Source: Nocardioides aquaticus (GTDB lineage Bacteria > Actinomycetota > Actinomycetes > Propionibacteriales > Nocardioidaceae). Taken from it: 64,000 bases of DNA. The notes under the pieces were generated by a model. It did no database searches, was not told where the DNA came from, and saw only the letters and a program-made list of their open reading frames with translations. The stretch lies in assembly GCF_018459925.1 (NCBI RefSeq), contig NZ_CP075371.1, positions 1,240,001 to 1,304,000 of the forward strand, read 5' to 3'. Shown here piece by piece: positions 36,550-44,969 of the stretch. How positions within the stretch are numbered: the stretch's first letter is position 1; every line of letters starts with the position of its first letter. Made by a program: the position numbers and the translations under genes.

Positions 36550-37595
36550 TCGGGTCCGTGCCCCCCGACGAACGGCCCCAGGACGCTCCCGAGCCGGAGC
36601 CCGCGCTGCGCGGCGACGGCCTTCCCGCGCCCGACGACCGGGTCGAGAGCGCGCTGCTGCGCGAGGAGCCGGCGTACGCCGCGGCCGAGGTCGCCGAGAC
36701 CCTCGGTGTCCCGACCGCGCAGGTGCGACGGCTGTGGCGGGCGCTGGGGCTGCCCGACCACGGCGACGCCCGGGCGTTCACCGACTCCGACGTGGCCGCG
36801 CTGGGCGACCTGGTCGGGCTGGTCGACGGCGAGCTCGTCGACCTCGACCTGGCGGTCGGCACCACCCGCGCGGTCGGCCAGACGATGGCCCGGCTCGCCG
36901 ACTGGCAGGTCGGCACGCTGGTGCACCGCGTGGAGGAGATCGAGGCGCGCGGCACCACCGCCCCCGCGACGGCCGCCGACGACGCCGTCCGGCTCGTCGA
37001 GCGGCTGCGCGAGCCGTTCGAGGAGCTCCTGGTCTACGCCTGGCGGCGCCACCTGGCGGCCGCGGTGGGGCGGATCGAGGCGCTCGGGGCCAACGAGGAG
37101 GACCTGCACAGCACCGAGGTGACCGTCGGGTTCGCCGACATCGTCAGCTTCACCGCGCTGTCGAACCAGATCAGCCGCGAGGACGTCGGCGACCTGATCG
37201 AGCGGTTCGAGTCCCGCTGCGCCGACGTGGTCGCGCTGCAGCAGGGACGGGTGATCAAGAGCATCGGCGACTCGGTGCTCTTCGTGAACGCCGATCCCGT
37301 GCGGGCCCTCGAGACCGCCGAGGGCATCATCAACAAGATCGGTCGCGACACCCGGATGCCCGACGTCCGCGTGGGCCTGGCCAGCGGCTCGGTCGTGCTG
37401 CGCCTCGGCGACGTGTTCGGACCGCCGGTGAACCTGGCCGCGCGGCTGACCACGGTGGCGCGCCGCAACCGGATCATCATCGACGCCGCCACCGCCGAGC
37501 AGCTCCCGCACGACCAGTTCGAGACCCGCCGGCTGCCCGCGCGGCCGGTCCGCGGGTTCGGCATCCTCGAGCCGCTGGCGGTCTGGCGCCACTGA
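36546..37595 (+). CDS. class III adenylate cyclase with Rv1264-like regulatory domain
   Basis: 349 residues. The C-terminal cyclase homology domain (about 185-345) has EVTVGFADIVSFT (metal Asp), VIKSIGDSVLF (second Asp) and PVNLAARLTTVARR (transition-state Asn/Arg). The N-terminal half (PAYAAAEVAETLGVPTAQVRRLWRALGLPD...FTDSDVAAL...TRAVGQTMARLADWQVG) resembles the adenylate cyclase regulatory domain of M. tuberculosis Rv1264, which inhibits the cyclase at neutral pH. It has no membrane segment and is translationally coupled to birA. ATP preference over GTP is assumed. Confidence 0.88.
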   Translation: MIGSVPPDERPQDAPEPEPALRGDGLPAPDDRVESALLREEPAYAAAEVAETLGVPTAQVRRLWRALGLPDHGDARAFTDSDVAALGDLVGLVDGELVDLDLAVGTTRAVGQTMARLADWQVGTLVHRVEEIEARGTTAPATAADDAVRLVERLREPFEELLVYAWRRHLAAAVGRIEALGANEEDLHSTEVTVGFADIVSFTALSNQISREDVGDLIERFESRCADVVALQQGRVIKSIGDSVLFVNADPVRALETAEGIINKIGRDTRMPDVRVGLASGSVVLRLGDVFGPPVNLAARLTTVARRNRIIIDAATAEQLPHDQFETRRLPARPVRGFGILEPLAVWRH

Positions 37596-37638
37596 TCCGG
37601 CGCCCGGGGCCGTCGTGGGCTCCGGATAGGGTCGCCGC

Positions 37639-38817
37639 GTGTCCGAGCCCGCACCCGTCCTCGCCGTCGTCGGAGGCGGCCAGCTCGCCCGGATGATGGC
37701 CCAGCCGGCCATCGCCCTGGGCCTGCCGCTGCGTCTGCTGGCCGAGGCCGAGGGGGTCAGCGCCGCCCAGGTCATCCCCGACCACCGGGTCGGCGACCAC
37801 CGCGACCTGGACGACCTCCGGGCGTTGACGGCCGGCTGTGCGGCGGTCACCTTCGACCACGAGCACGTCCCGACCGCGCACCTGCACGCGCTGGCCGCCG
37901 ACGGCCTGGCCGTCCGCCCCGGCCCGGACGCGCTGGTCCACGCCCAGGACAAGGCCGTCATGCGTGCCCGGCTGACCGCGATGGGCGTGCCCTGCCCGCG
38001 CCACCTCCTGCTCGGCGAGGACGCCGGGCCCGACGACGTGGCCGCCTTCGGCTTCCCGTGCGTGCTGAAGACGACCCGCGGCGGGTACGACGGCAAGGGC
38101 GTGTGGGTGGTCCGCTCCGCCGCGGACTGCGACGAGCCCTTCGCCGCCGCCCGCGAGAGCGGCGTCGCGCTGCTGGCCGAGGAGCTCGTCGACTTCCGGC
38201 GCGAGCTGTCCGCGCTGGTGGCGCGCTCGCCCAGCGGCCAGGCCGCGGCGTACCCCGTCGTGGCCTCGACCCAGCAGGACGGCATCTGCCTCGAGGTCGT
38301 CGCCCCGGCGCCCGACCTCGACCCCGACCTGGCCACCCACGCCCAGCAGGTCGCGCTGCGGATCGCCGGCGAGCTCGACGTGACCGGCATCCTCGCCGTC
38401 GAGCTCTTCGAGAGGCGCGACGGGCGGATCCTGGTCAACGAGCTCGCGATGCGCCCGCACAACACCGGTCACTGGACGCAGGACGGGGCGGTGACCTCGC
38501 AGTTCGAGAACCACCTGCGCGCCGTGATGGACCTGCCCCTGGGCTCCCCGCAGGCCCGCGAGCGGTGGACGGTGATGGTCAACATCCTCGGCGCCCCCGA
38601 GCGCGACGGCGAGCCCGTCGGCCGGCTCTACGACGGCTTCCCGCACGCGATGGCCCGCGACCCGCGGCTGCGGGTGCACCTCTACGGCAAGGACCTGCGC
38701 CCCGGCCGCAAGGTCGGGCACGTCAACGCCTACGGCGACGACCTCGAGGACTGCCTGGAGCGGGCGCGGCACGCCGCGGCCTGGTTCCGCGGCGACCTCG
38801 GCAACGAGAGCGAGTGA
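37639..38817 (+). CDS. purK: 5-(carboxyamino)imidazole ribonucleotide synthase
   Basis: ATP-dependent carboxylation of AIR to N5-CAIR in purine synthesis. 392 residues, ATP-grasp: [20 protein letters not shown] at the N-terminus, [23 protein letters not shown] loop, [19 protein letters not shown], and [30 protein letters not shown] (37627-37632) lies 6 nt before GTG 37639: leaderless. purE follows 4 nt later. Confidence 0.96.
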   Translation: MSEPAPVLAVVGGGQLARMMAQPAIALGLPLRLLAEAEGVSAAQVIPDHRVGDHRDLDDLRALTAGCAAVTFDHEHVPTAHLHALAADGLAVRPGPDALVHAQDKAVMRARLTAMGVPCPRHLLLGEDAGPDDVAAFGFPCVLKTTRGGYDGKGVWVVRSAADCDEPFAAARESGVALLAEELVDFRRELSALVARSPSGQAAAYPVVASTQQDGICLEVVAPAPDLDPDLATHAQQVALRIAGELDVTGILAVELFERRDGRILVNELAMRPHNTGHWTQDGAVTSQFENHLRAVMDLPLGSPQARERWTVMVNILGAPERDGEPVGRLYDGFPHAMARDPRLRVHLYGKDLRPGRKVGHVNAYGDDLEDCLERARHAAAWFRGDLGNESE

Positions 38818-38821
38818 GCAG

Positions 38822-39388
38822 ATGAGCGAGCAGACCGACGGCCCGGCGCGCGGCGCGGCGGACGGCCGGGCCCGGGTGGGCATCGTGATGGGCTCGGACT
38901 CCGACTGGCCGGTGATGAAGCTGGCCGCGGAGGCGCTCGAGGAGTTCGACGTCGCCTACGAGGCCGACGTGGTCTCCGCGCACCGGATGCCCGACGAGAT
39001 GCTCGCGTGGGGCCGCGGTGCTGCCGACCGCGGGCTGTCGGTCGTGATCGCCGGCGCCGGGGGCGCCGCCCACCTGCCCGGGATGCTCGCCGCGGTCACC
39101 CCGCTGCCGGTGATCGGCGTCCCGGTGCCGCTGCGCCACCTCGACGGGATGGACTCGCTGCTCTCGATCGTGCAGATGCCGGCCGGGGTGCCGGTCGCGA
39201 CGGTCTCGATCGGCGGGGCGCGCAACGCCGGTCTGCTGGCCGTCCGCGTGCTGGCCGCCGCGGACCCCGCGCTGCAGCAGCGGATGGTCGACTTCCAGGC
39301 CGAGCTGAGGTCCTCGGCGCAGGCCAAGGGCGAGGCGGTGCGCGGGAGCGTACGAGGTGGTCGTGGCGGGTCGCGCGCCGGCTTCTGA
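38822..39388 (+). CDS. purE: N5-carboxyaminoimidazole ribonucleotide mutase
   Basis: Converts N5-CAIR made by PurK to CAIR. 188 residues: [36 protein letters not shown] (catalytic His), [52 protein letters not shown]. The tail [13 protein letters not shown] extends beyond typical PurE and overlaps the start of the next gene by 32 bp. Confidence 0.96.
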   Translation: MSEQTDGPARGAADGRARVGIVMGSDSDWPVMKLAAEALEEFDVAYEADVVSAHRMPDEMLAWGRGAADRGLSVVIAGAGGAAHLPGMLAAVTPLPVIGVPVPLRHLDGMDSLLSIVQMPAGVPVATVSIGGARNAGLLAVRVLAAADPALQQRMVDFQAELRSSAQAKGEAVRGSVRGGRGGSRAGF

Positions 39389-40532
39389 GCGCACCCGGAC
39401 GACCGGCGCGGCCGGTCCGGGGCGGGCCGGGCGGCTGGTCGGGCTGGACGTCGCCCGGTGCCTGGCGCTGCTCGGCATGGTGGCGACGCACGTGCTGCCG
39501 GCCACCGACGTCGACGGGATGCTGACGACGACGCAGTGGCTGGCCGGGGGACGCGCCTCGGCGCTGTTCGCGGTGCTGCTCGGGGTCTCGGTGGCGCTGG
39601 TCAGCGGCGGCTCGCGGCCGCACGCCGGGGGGTGGCTGGCCCGGGACGCCGCCGGGCTGGCGGTACGGGCGGTGCTGGTCGCGGGGATCGGGCTGCTGCT
39701 GGGGCTGCTGGACACCGGCATCGCGGTGATCCTGACCTACTACGGCGTCGTGATGCTGCTCGCGCTGCCGTTCCTGGCGCTGCGGGCGCGGGCCCTGCTC
39801 GGCCTGGCCGTGGCCTGGGCCGTGATGTCACCGCTCGTCTCGCAGGTGGTCCGCCCGGAGCTGCCGCCGCGGCAGTTCGACAGCCCGGCGCCGGAGCAGC
39901 TCGAGGAGCCCGTCCGGCTGCTGGGCGAGCTGCTGTTCACCGGCTACTACCCGGCGTTCTGCTGGCTGGCCTACGTGCTGCTCGGGATGGGCCTCGGCCG
40001 TCTCGACCTGCGACCGGTCGGCACCGCGCTGCGGCTCGCGGTGGTCGGGCTCCTGGTCGCGGTCGGCGCGACGATCGCCTCCTGGGTGGCCAGCGCCGCG
40101 GTCGGCTTCACCGGCGACGACCTGGCGGCGGTCGAGGGCGGCATGTTCGGCCAGACCCCGCTGGGGGAGTGGCGCTGGCTGGCCGTGGTCGCCCCGCACA
40201 GCACCACCCCGTTCGACCTGCTGCAGACCGGCGGCAGCGCGGTGCTCGTGATCGGCGCGTGCCTGCTGCTGGTCGCGGGGGTCGGCCTGGCCGGCGGGGG
40301 GGCCGTCCGCGTGGTGGCCGTCGTGTTCGGGGCCGGGACGGCCACGCTGTCGCTCTACGCGCTGCACGTGGTCATGCGCACCGAGCAGGTGTGGCCCACC
40401 GAGGAGCCGGGCTCGTTCCGCTGGCACCTGCTGGTGCTGCTGTGGTCTGGGGCCGTCCTGGTCGCGGTGGGACGCCGCGGACCGCTGGAGTGGGCCGTGG
40501 GGCTGCTGCCGCGGCGGATCGCGGGGCGCTAG
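39357..40532 (+). CDS. heparan-alpha-glucosaminide N-acetyltransferase-like membrane protein
   Basis: 391 residues, about 10 transmembrane helices. [22 protein letters not shown] is the N-terminal signature of the HGSNAT/DUF1624-DUF418 acyltransferase-like membrane families, followed by [19 protein letters not shown]. These proteins probably transfer acetyl groups across the membrane to glycans. The GTG 39357 start overlaps purE; later GTG codons (39360, 39417) are alternatives. It is convergent with the next gene, only 16 bp away. Confidence 0.8.
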   Translation: MVVAGRAPASERTRTTGAAGPGRAGRLVGLDVARCLALLGMVATHVLPATDVDGMLTTTQWLAGGRASALFAVLLGVSVALVSGGSRPHAGGWLARDAAGLAVRAVLVAGIGLLLGLLDTGIAVILTYYGVVMLLALPFLALRARALLGLAVAWAVMSPLVSQVVRPELPPRQFDSPAPEQLEEPVRLLGELLFTGYYPAFCWLAYVLLGMGLGRLDLRPVGTALRLAVVGLLVAVGATIASWVASAAVGFTGDDLAAVEGGMFGQTPLGEWRWLAVVAPHSTTPFDLLQTGGSAVLVIGACLLLVAGVGLAGGGAVRVVAVVFGAGTATLSLYALHVVMRTEQVWPTEEPGSFRWHLLVLLWSGAVLVAVGRRGPLEWAVGLLPRRIAGR

Positions 40533-40548
40533 GCGGGTCCTCCCCGAC

Positions 40549-40845
40549 TCAGGCGGCGGGGAGGTGGCCGGCCGCGGAGGCGCGCTGGGCCAGGCGGGCG
40601 ACCAGGCGGCGCAGCCGGCTGGGGCGCTGCGCGGGGGCGAAGAGGTGCAGCTGGTCGGTGCGGCCCTCGCGCTCGGCGATCAGCTGCACGACGTCGCGGT
40701 CGTAGGCGGCCGCCAGCTCGTCGACCAGGTGCATCCGGTCGTCCTCGACGGCGTCGTTGATCGCGCGGGCGTAGTGGTCGTGCAGCTCGTCGACCTCCTC
40801 GACCAGGCGACGGGCGGGGACGGGGGACGCGGTGGGGGTGGTCAT
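40549..40845 (-). CDS. small hypothetical protein, charged helical
   Basis: 98 residues, highly charged: PVPARRLVEEVDELHDHYARAINDAVEDDRMHLVDELAAAYDRDVVQLIAEREG looks fully helical, then LFAPAQRPSRLRRLVARLAQR is a basic amphipathic segment. No domain recognised. A strong Shine-Dalgarno (AGGAGGAG) precedes ATG 40845, unlike most leaderless genes here. Confidence 0.75.
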   Translation of the reverse strand: MTTPTASPVPARRLVEEVDELHDHYARAINDAVEDDRMHLVDELAAAYDRDVVQLIAEREGRTDQLHLFAPAQRPSRLRRLVARLAQRASAAGHLPAA

Positions 40846-40929
40846 GACACCAGTCTCCTCCTGGTCTTGGAACGATCCAAGGGGACGACGCGGTGACCTT
40901 GGGCACGACCGGAACACGCCGGCGATGCG

Positions 40930-41355
40930 TCAGCGCCGCCGACGCCACTCGATCGCGGGACAGGTGTCCATCACCATCGGCACGCCCGCGGCCCGGGTGC
41001 GCTCGAAGGCGGCCTCGTCGAGCACGCCGAGCTGGAACCACACGCCGCCGGCGCCGATGGCCACGGCCTGGTCGGCGAACTCGCCGGCGGCCTCCGAGCG
41101 ACGGAAGACGTCGACCACGTCGACGAGGAACGGGATCTCGGCCAGGGTCGCGTACCCCTGCTCGCCCAGCACGGTGGGCGCCGAGGGGTGCACCGGCACG
41201 ATCCGCTTGCCCCGGTCCTGCAGCAGCCGCGCGATCTCGTACGCCGTGCGCGAGCGGTCACCGGACAGGCCCACCACCGCCCACGTCGTGCTGTCGTCGA
41301 GCATCGCCCGGACGACCTCGGGGTCCTGCCAGGTGGTCGTGCCGTCAGACGTCAT
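40930..41355 (-). CDS. CoA-binding domain protein (YccU-like)
   Basis: 141 residues forming one CoA-binding Rossmann domain: TWAVVGLSGDRSRTAYEIARLLQDRGKRIVPVHPSAPTVLGEQGYATLAEIP, DVVDVFRRSE, and GVWFQLGVLDEAAFERTRAAGVPMVMDTCPAIEW. Such proteins are common; they probably bind CoA or acyl-CoA but no reaction is established. Leaderless -10 TAGGTT (41362-41367) is 6 nt before ATG 41355, facing the next gene's promoter. Confidence 0.9.
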   Translation of the reverse strand: MTSDGTTTWQDPEVVRAMLDDSTTWAVVGLSGDRSRTAYEIARLLQDRGKRIVPVHPSAPTVLGEQGYATLAEIPFLVDVVDVFRRSEAAGEFADQAVAIGAGGVWFQLGVLDEAAFERTRAAGVPMVMDTCPAIEWRRRR

Positions 41356-41361
41356 GCCGCC

Positions 41362-41393
41362 AACCTAGGCCCCGGCTCCCCGCGGCCTACACT
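41362..41393. promoter_or_regulatory. back-to-back leaderless promoters
   Basis: TAGGTT (minus, 41362-41367) and TACACT (plus, 41388-41393) are 6 and 7 nt before the starts of the CoA-binding protein and the acyl-CoA dehydrogenase. Only 45 bp separate the two start codons, so their -35 zones interpenetrate. Confidence 0.6.
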
Positions 41394-41400
41394 GCTACCC

Positions 41401-42573
41401 GTGAGTAGTGACTACCCCATGTACGCGCTGTCCGAGGAGCACCAGGCGATCCGGGAGGCCGTCCGGGCGATCTGTGCCGACAAGGTCGCCCCGTGGGCCG
41501 CCGCCGTCGACGAGGAGGCCCGCTACCCCCAGGAGGCGCACGACGCGCTCCAGGCCGCGGACTTCCACGCCCCGCACGTCCCCGAGCAGTACGGCGGCGC
41601 CGGCGCCGACGCGCTGGCGACCTGCCTGGTGATCGAGGAGGTCGCCCGCGCCGACGTCTCGGCGTCGCTGATCCCGGCGGTCAACAAGCTCGGCTCGCTC
41701 CCGGTCCAGCTCGGCGGGGGCGAGGCGGTCAAGGAGAAGTACCTGACCAGGCTCGCCGCCGGCCAGGGCGGGTTCTCCTACTGCCTCTCCGAGCCCGACG
41801 CCGGGTCCGACGCCGCCGCGATGAGGACGCGAGCCGTGCGCGACGGCGACGACTGGGTGCTCGACGGCGTCAAGCGGTGGATCACCAACGCGGGCGTCTC
41901 GGAGTACTACACCGTCCTCGCGGTCACCGACCCCGAGAAGCGCACCCGCGGCATCACCGCCTTCGTCGTGGAGAAGTCCGACGAGGGCGTCACCTTCGGC
42001 GCCCCGGAGAAGAAGCTCGGGATCAAGGGCTCCCCGACCCGGGAGGTCTACTTCGACCGGGTCCGGATCCCCGGTGACCGGATCGTCGGGGAGGAGGGTC
42101 AGGGCTTCGACCTCGCCATGCGCACCCTCGACCACACCCGCGTCACCATCGCGGCGCAGGCCGTCGGCGTGGCCCAGGGTGCGCTCGACTACGCGCTGGA
42201 CTACGCCAAGGAGCGCCAGCAGTTCGGGAAGTCCATCGCGGAGTTCCAGGGCCTGCAGTTCATGCTCGCCGACATGGGCATGAAAGTGGAGGCCGCGCGC
42301 CAGATGACGTACGCCGCCGCCGGGCGCTCCGAGCGCAACGACCCCGACCTGACCTTCTTCGGCGCCGCGGCCAAGTGCTTCGCCTCCGACGTGGCCATGG
42401 AGGTCACCACCAACGCGGTGCAGGTGCTCGGCGGGTACGGCTTCACCCGCGACTACCCGGTCGAGCGGATGATGCGCGACGCGAAGATCACCCAGATCTA
42501 CGAGGGCACCAACCAGGTGCAGCGGATCGTGATGGCGCGCCAGCTGCTGGCCGGGGTGCAGTCCCAGCTCTGA
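41401..42573 (+). CDS. fadE25: acyl-CoA dehydrogenase, FadE25-like
   Basis: 390 residues. SYCLSEPDAGSDAAAMRTRA and DGVKRWITNAG line the FAD/substrate site; KKLGIKGSPTREVYFDRVRIP; DHTRVTIAAQAVGVAQGALDYALDYAKERQQFGKSIAEFQGLQFMLADM is very typical of FadE25. The catalytic Glu is in QIYEGTNQVQRIVMARQLL. In M. tuberculosis fadE25 also adjoins purE/purK. Leaderless TACACT promoter 7 nt before GTG 41401 favours MSSDYPMYAL over ATG 41419. Confidence 0.95.
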   Translation: MSSDYPMYALSEEHQAIREAVRAICADKVAPWAAAVDEEARYPQEAHDALQAADFHAPHVPEQYGGAGADALATCLVIEEVARADVSASLIPAVNKLGSLPVQLGGGEAVKEKYLTRLAAGQGGFSYCLSEPDAGSDAAAMRTRAVRDGDDWVLDGVKRWITNAGVSEYYTVLAVTDPEKRTRGITAFVVEKSDEGVTFGAPEKKLGIKGSPTREVYFDRVRIPGDRIVGEEGQGFDLAMRTLDHTRVTIAAQAVGVAQGALDYALDYAKERQQFGKSIAEFQGLQFMLADMGMKVEAARQMTYAAAGRSERNDPDLTFFGAAAKCFASDVAMEVTTNAVQVLGGYGFTRDYPVERMMRDAKITQIYEGTNQVQRIVMARQLLAGVQSQL

Positions 42574-42591
42574 CGCCGCACCGCCCCGTAC

Positions 42592-42638
42592 GACAGCAGC
42601 GGATCACTGCCACCAGGTGGCAGTGATCCGCTGCTGTC
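42592..42638. terminator. 47-nt perfect palindrome between convergent genes
   Basis: 23-bp arms (42592-42614 and 42616-42638) match without mismatch around a single central A. It begins 18 bp after the acyl-CoA dehydrogenase stop; the leftward zinc-ribbon gene ends on the other side. Confidence 0.8.
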
Positions 42639-42649
42639 ATCGACGCCGG

Positions 42650-42693
42650 TGTCCGCGAGCGGCACCTCGACGGTCCGCGCGCGTCATCTCGGC
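42650..42693. repeat. degenerate 22-bp tandem repeat, two units (reverse orientation)
   Basis: Read on the minus strand, unit 1 (42672-42693) equals unit 1 of the 33620 array at 21 of 22 bases, and unit 2 (42650-42671) matches the third unit of that array at 18 of 22. It directly abuts the stop of the zinc-ribbon gene. Confidence 0.8.
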
Positions 42694-42697
42694 TGGG

Positions 42698-43291
42698 TCA
42701 GGCGCACTCGTCGCAGACGCCGTTGGCCGGCAGGGCCAGGTTGCAGTCCGGGCAGAGCGGGATCTCGCGCGCCTCCCAGGCGTTCTTGCGGGCGCGCGAG
42801 CGGCTGGCGGCCAGCTTGGGGGCCAGGGCGGCCTGGCCGCCGGACTCGGGCAGGTTGGTGGCCTCGAAGTAGCGGTGGCAGGCCAGGCGCTGGCCCGCGG
42901 CGTGGTCGTCGGCGTCGGCCGGCTCCTCGCCGGTGACGGCCAGGACCGCGGCGCGGTAGCCCTCGCCGACGCTGCCGGTGTTGTTGACGCACAGCGAGGC
43001 CAGGTTCGGCTCGTCGCGGGCGGCGCACTCACGGGCGACGCGGAGCAGGACGTCGCTGATCCAGTACTGGAGCAGCTGCTTGGTGTGGACGCCGGTGCGC
43101 TCGACCACCGCGGCGCCGAGCGCCTGGTAGGTGATGACGTCGTGGTAGCGGCCCGCGGTGCCGAGGAGGACCTCCCGGGCGGCCTCGGCCCGGGCGACGC
43201 GGAGCTCCTCGCCCTCGAGGACGGGCTCCGCCTCGGGCGTCTCCTCGTCCGTCAGGTCGGTCTCGGTGCTGACAGTGCTGGAATCGACCAT
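42698..43291 (-). CDS. hypothetical protein with C-terminal zinc ribbon
   Basis: 197 residues. The last 18 hold CPDC-N9-CDEC, a zinc ribbon. The middle (RYHDVITYQALGAAVVERTGVHTKQLLQYWISDVLLRVARECAARDEPNLASLCVN) looks like a winged-helix-type module of the kind found ahead of HNH/McrA-type nucleases, but no nuclease domain follows. The N-terminus is acidic. Leaderless -10 TACTGT (43299-43304) is 7 nt before ATG 43291. A nucleic-acid-binding role is inferred only. Confidence 0.8.
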   Translation of the reverse strand: MVDSSTVSTETDLTDEETPEAEPVLEGEELRVARAEAAREVLLGTAGRYHDVITYQALGAAVVERTGVHTKQLLQYWISDVLLRVARECAARDEPNLASLCVNNTGSVGEGYRAAVLAVTGEEPADADDHAAGQRLACHRYFEATNLPESGGQAALAPKLAASRSRARKNAWEAREIPLCPDCNLALPANGVCDECA

Positions 43292-43428
43292 GTCCCCGAC
43301 AGTACCCGCGTCGGGGGCCGTTCCCGGACACGCCTCGGCCCCCGGGCCCGCACCGGCCCGTCGCCGGACGGTCGTCGGCCCGTCACCTCCTCGTCACCCG
43401 GGCCGCCCGTCACCAGGGGTCTGGAAGA

Positions 43429-43557
43429 ATGACGACCCTTGCTCCTGGCGGGCGGCGCTGCGCCGTGTCCCGCGACCCGAAAGGCCGACAGCCCTCCATG
43501 GACTGCCACAGTCGACAGCCCCTCCCGCGCACCACGACCGGGAGGGGCCGCTCCTGA
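43429..43557 (+). CDS. candidate leader peptide ORF (42 aa) ahead of CNNM genes
   Basis: ATG 43429 has AGGGG 9 nt upstream. The ORF runs MTTLAPGGRRCAVSRDPKG, continues through RQPLPRTTTGRGRS, and its stop TGA overlaps the CNNM ATG (TGATG). The Arg/Pro-rich product has no recognisable domain. The CNNM Shine-Dalgarno is buried in a hairpin inside this ORF, so translation of the leader would open it. Coding status is inferred from position, ribosome site and the exact stop/start overlap. Confidence 0.5.
   Translation: MTTLAPGGRRCAVSRDPKGRQPSMDCHSRQPLPRTTTGRGRS
43518..43548 (+). promoter_or_regulatory. hairpin sequestering the CNNM Shine-Dalgarno
   Basis: GCCCCTCCCG (43518-43527) pairs perfectly with CGGGAGGGGC (43539-43548) over an 11-nt loop. 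The right arm contains GGAGGGG, 9 nt before the CNNM ATG, so the ribosome site is hidden unless something unfolds the stem. Confidence 0.6.
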
Positions 43558-44969
43558 TGTGGGTGCTCACGCTCCTCCTCGGCCTGCTGGTCGTGCTGGC
43601 GATCACCGCCGCCACCGGCTACTTCGTGGCCCAGGAGTTCTCCTACATGGCCGTGGACCGCTCCCGGCTCAAGGCTCGCGCCGCGTCCGGAGACAAGGCC
43701 GCCGCCCGGGCGCTCGACGTGACCGGACGCACCTCGTTCATGCTCTCCGGCGCCCAGCTCGGCATCACCGTCACCGCCCTGCTCGTCGGGTACGTCGCGG
43801 AGCCGCTGATCGGTGAGTCCCTCGGCACCGCCCTCGGCGGGGTCGGCGTGCCCACCGGCGTCGGCATCGCGGTCGGCACGGTCGCGGCCCTGCTGGCCTC
43901 CACGATCATCCAGATGCTCTTCGGCGAGCTGTTCCCCAAGAACCTCGCCATCGCCCGGCCGGAGCCGGTCGCGGTGCGGCTGGCGTCCTCGACGCGGGTC
44001 TACCTCCGGGTCCTGGGCCCGGTCATCTCGGTCTTCGACCAAGCCTCGAACCTGCTGCTCAGGGCGCTGCGGATCGAGCCGGTGCACGACGTCGAGCACG
44101 CTGCGACGGTGCGCGACCTCGAGCACATCGTGGCCGACTCGCGCGCCAGCGGCGACCTGCCGCGCGAGCTGTCCCTCCTCCTCGACCGGATGCTCGACTT
44201 CCCGGCCCAGGACGTGGAGCACGCGATGGTGCCGCGCGGGCGGGTCGACGTGCTGCAGGCCGACCAGACGGTGGCCGACGCCTGGGCCGCCATGGGCTCG
44301 GGCCACTCGCGCTACCCCGTGCTCGACGGGGGCGAGGTCGCCGGTGTCCTGCACCTGCAGGACGTCCTGGACGCCGGACCCACCGACGCCCCCGTCACGA
44401 CGCTGACGCGCGAGCCCGTCCTGGTGCCCGAGGTCATGTCGCTGCCGGACGCGCTGCGCCGCCTGGCGCAGACCCGCGACCAGCTGGCCTGCGTCCTCGA
44501 CGAGTACGGCGGCTTCGCCGGCGTGCTGACCATCGAGGACCTCGCCGAGGAGCTGGTCGGCGAGATCGCCGACGAGCACGACCCGGTCGACGCCCTCGCC
44601 GCCGGCGTGACCGGGGACGAGGACGCCGGCGCCTGGGAGGTCCCCGGTGACCTGCACCTCGACGAGGTCCAGCGCCACCTCGACCGCGAGCTGCCGCGCG
44701 GCGACTACGAGACGCTCGGCGGTCTCGTCATCGCCGAGGTCGGCGAGCTGCCCGAGGTCGGGCACCAGGTCGCGGTCGAGCTGCCCCAGGACCCCGCCAC
44801 CCTGGGCGAGGACGACGTCCTGCCGGAGGTGCTGACCATCACCGTGCTCGAGGTCGAGCGGCACGTGCCCTCACGGCTGCGCCTCGCACTGCCACCCGAC
44901 CGCGCCGGCCACCCTGACCACGAACCGACGGCCCCCGCGGCGTCGACCCAGCAGGAGGAGCGGGCATGA
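43557..44969 (+). CDS. CNNM/CorC-type (hemolysin C family) membrane protein
   Basis: 470 residues: an N-terminal DUF21/CNNM membrane domain (GYFVAQEFSYMAVDRSRLK; LSGAQLGITVTALLVGYVAEPLIG; FGELFPKNLAIARPE), two CBS domains (AMVPRGRVDVLQADQTVADAW; LACVLDEYGGFAGVLTIEDLAEELVGEI) and a C-terminal CorC_HlyC domain (WEVPGDLHLDEVQRHL; GDYETLGGLVIAEVGELPEVGHQV). Bacterial CNNM proteins such as MpfA export Mg2+. ATG 43557 overlaps the leader ORF stop. The next gene is a paralogue lacking the CorC domain. Confidence 0.93.
   Translation: MWVLTLLLGLLVVLAITAATGYFVAQEFSYMAVDRSRLKARAASGDKAAARALDVTGRTSFMLSGAQLGITVTALLVGYVAEPLIGESLGTALGGVGVPTGVGIAVGTVAALLASTIIQMLFGELFPKNLAIARPEPVAVRLASSTRVYLRVLGPVISVFDQASNLLLRALRIEPVHDVEHAATVRDLEHIVADSRASGDLPRELSLLLDRMLDFPAQDVEHAMVPRGRVDVLQADQTVADAWAAMGSGHSRYPVLDGGEVAGVLHLQDVLDAGPTDAPVTTLTREPVLVPEVMSLPDALRRLAQTRDQLACVLDEYGGFAGVLTIEDLAEELVGEIADEHDPVDALAAGVTGDEDAGAWEVPGDLHLDEVQRHLDRELPRGDYETLGGLVIAEVGELPEVGHQVAVELPQDPATLGEDDVLPEVLTITVLEVERHVPSRLRLALPPDRAGHPDHEPTAPAASTQQEERA

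Noticed and set aside
43429..43557. Known Mg2+ (M-box) or Mn2+ (yybP-ykoY) riboswitch upstream of the CNNM gene
   Set aside because: I could not match the conserved cores of either class; a leader ORF with a masking hairpin explains the sequence better.
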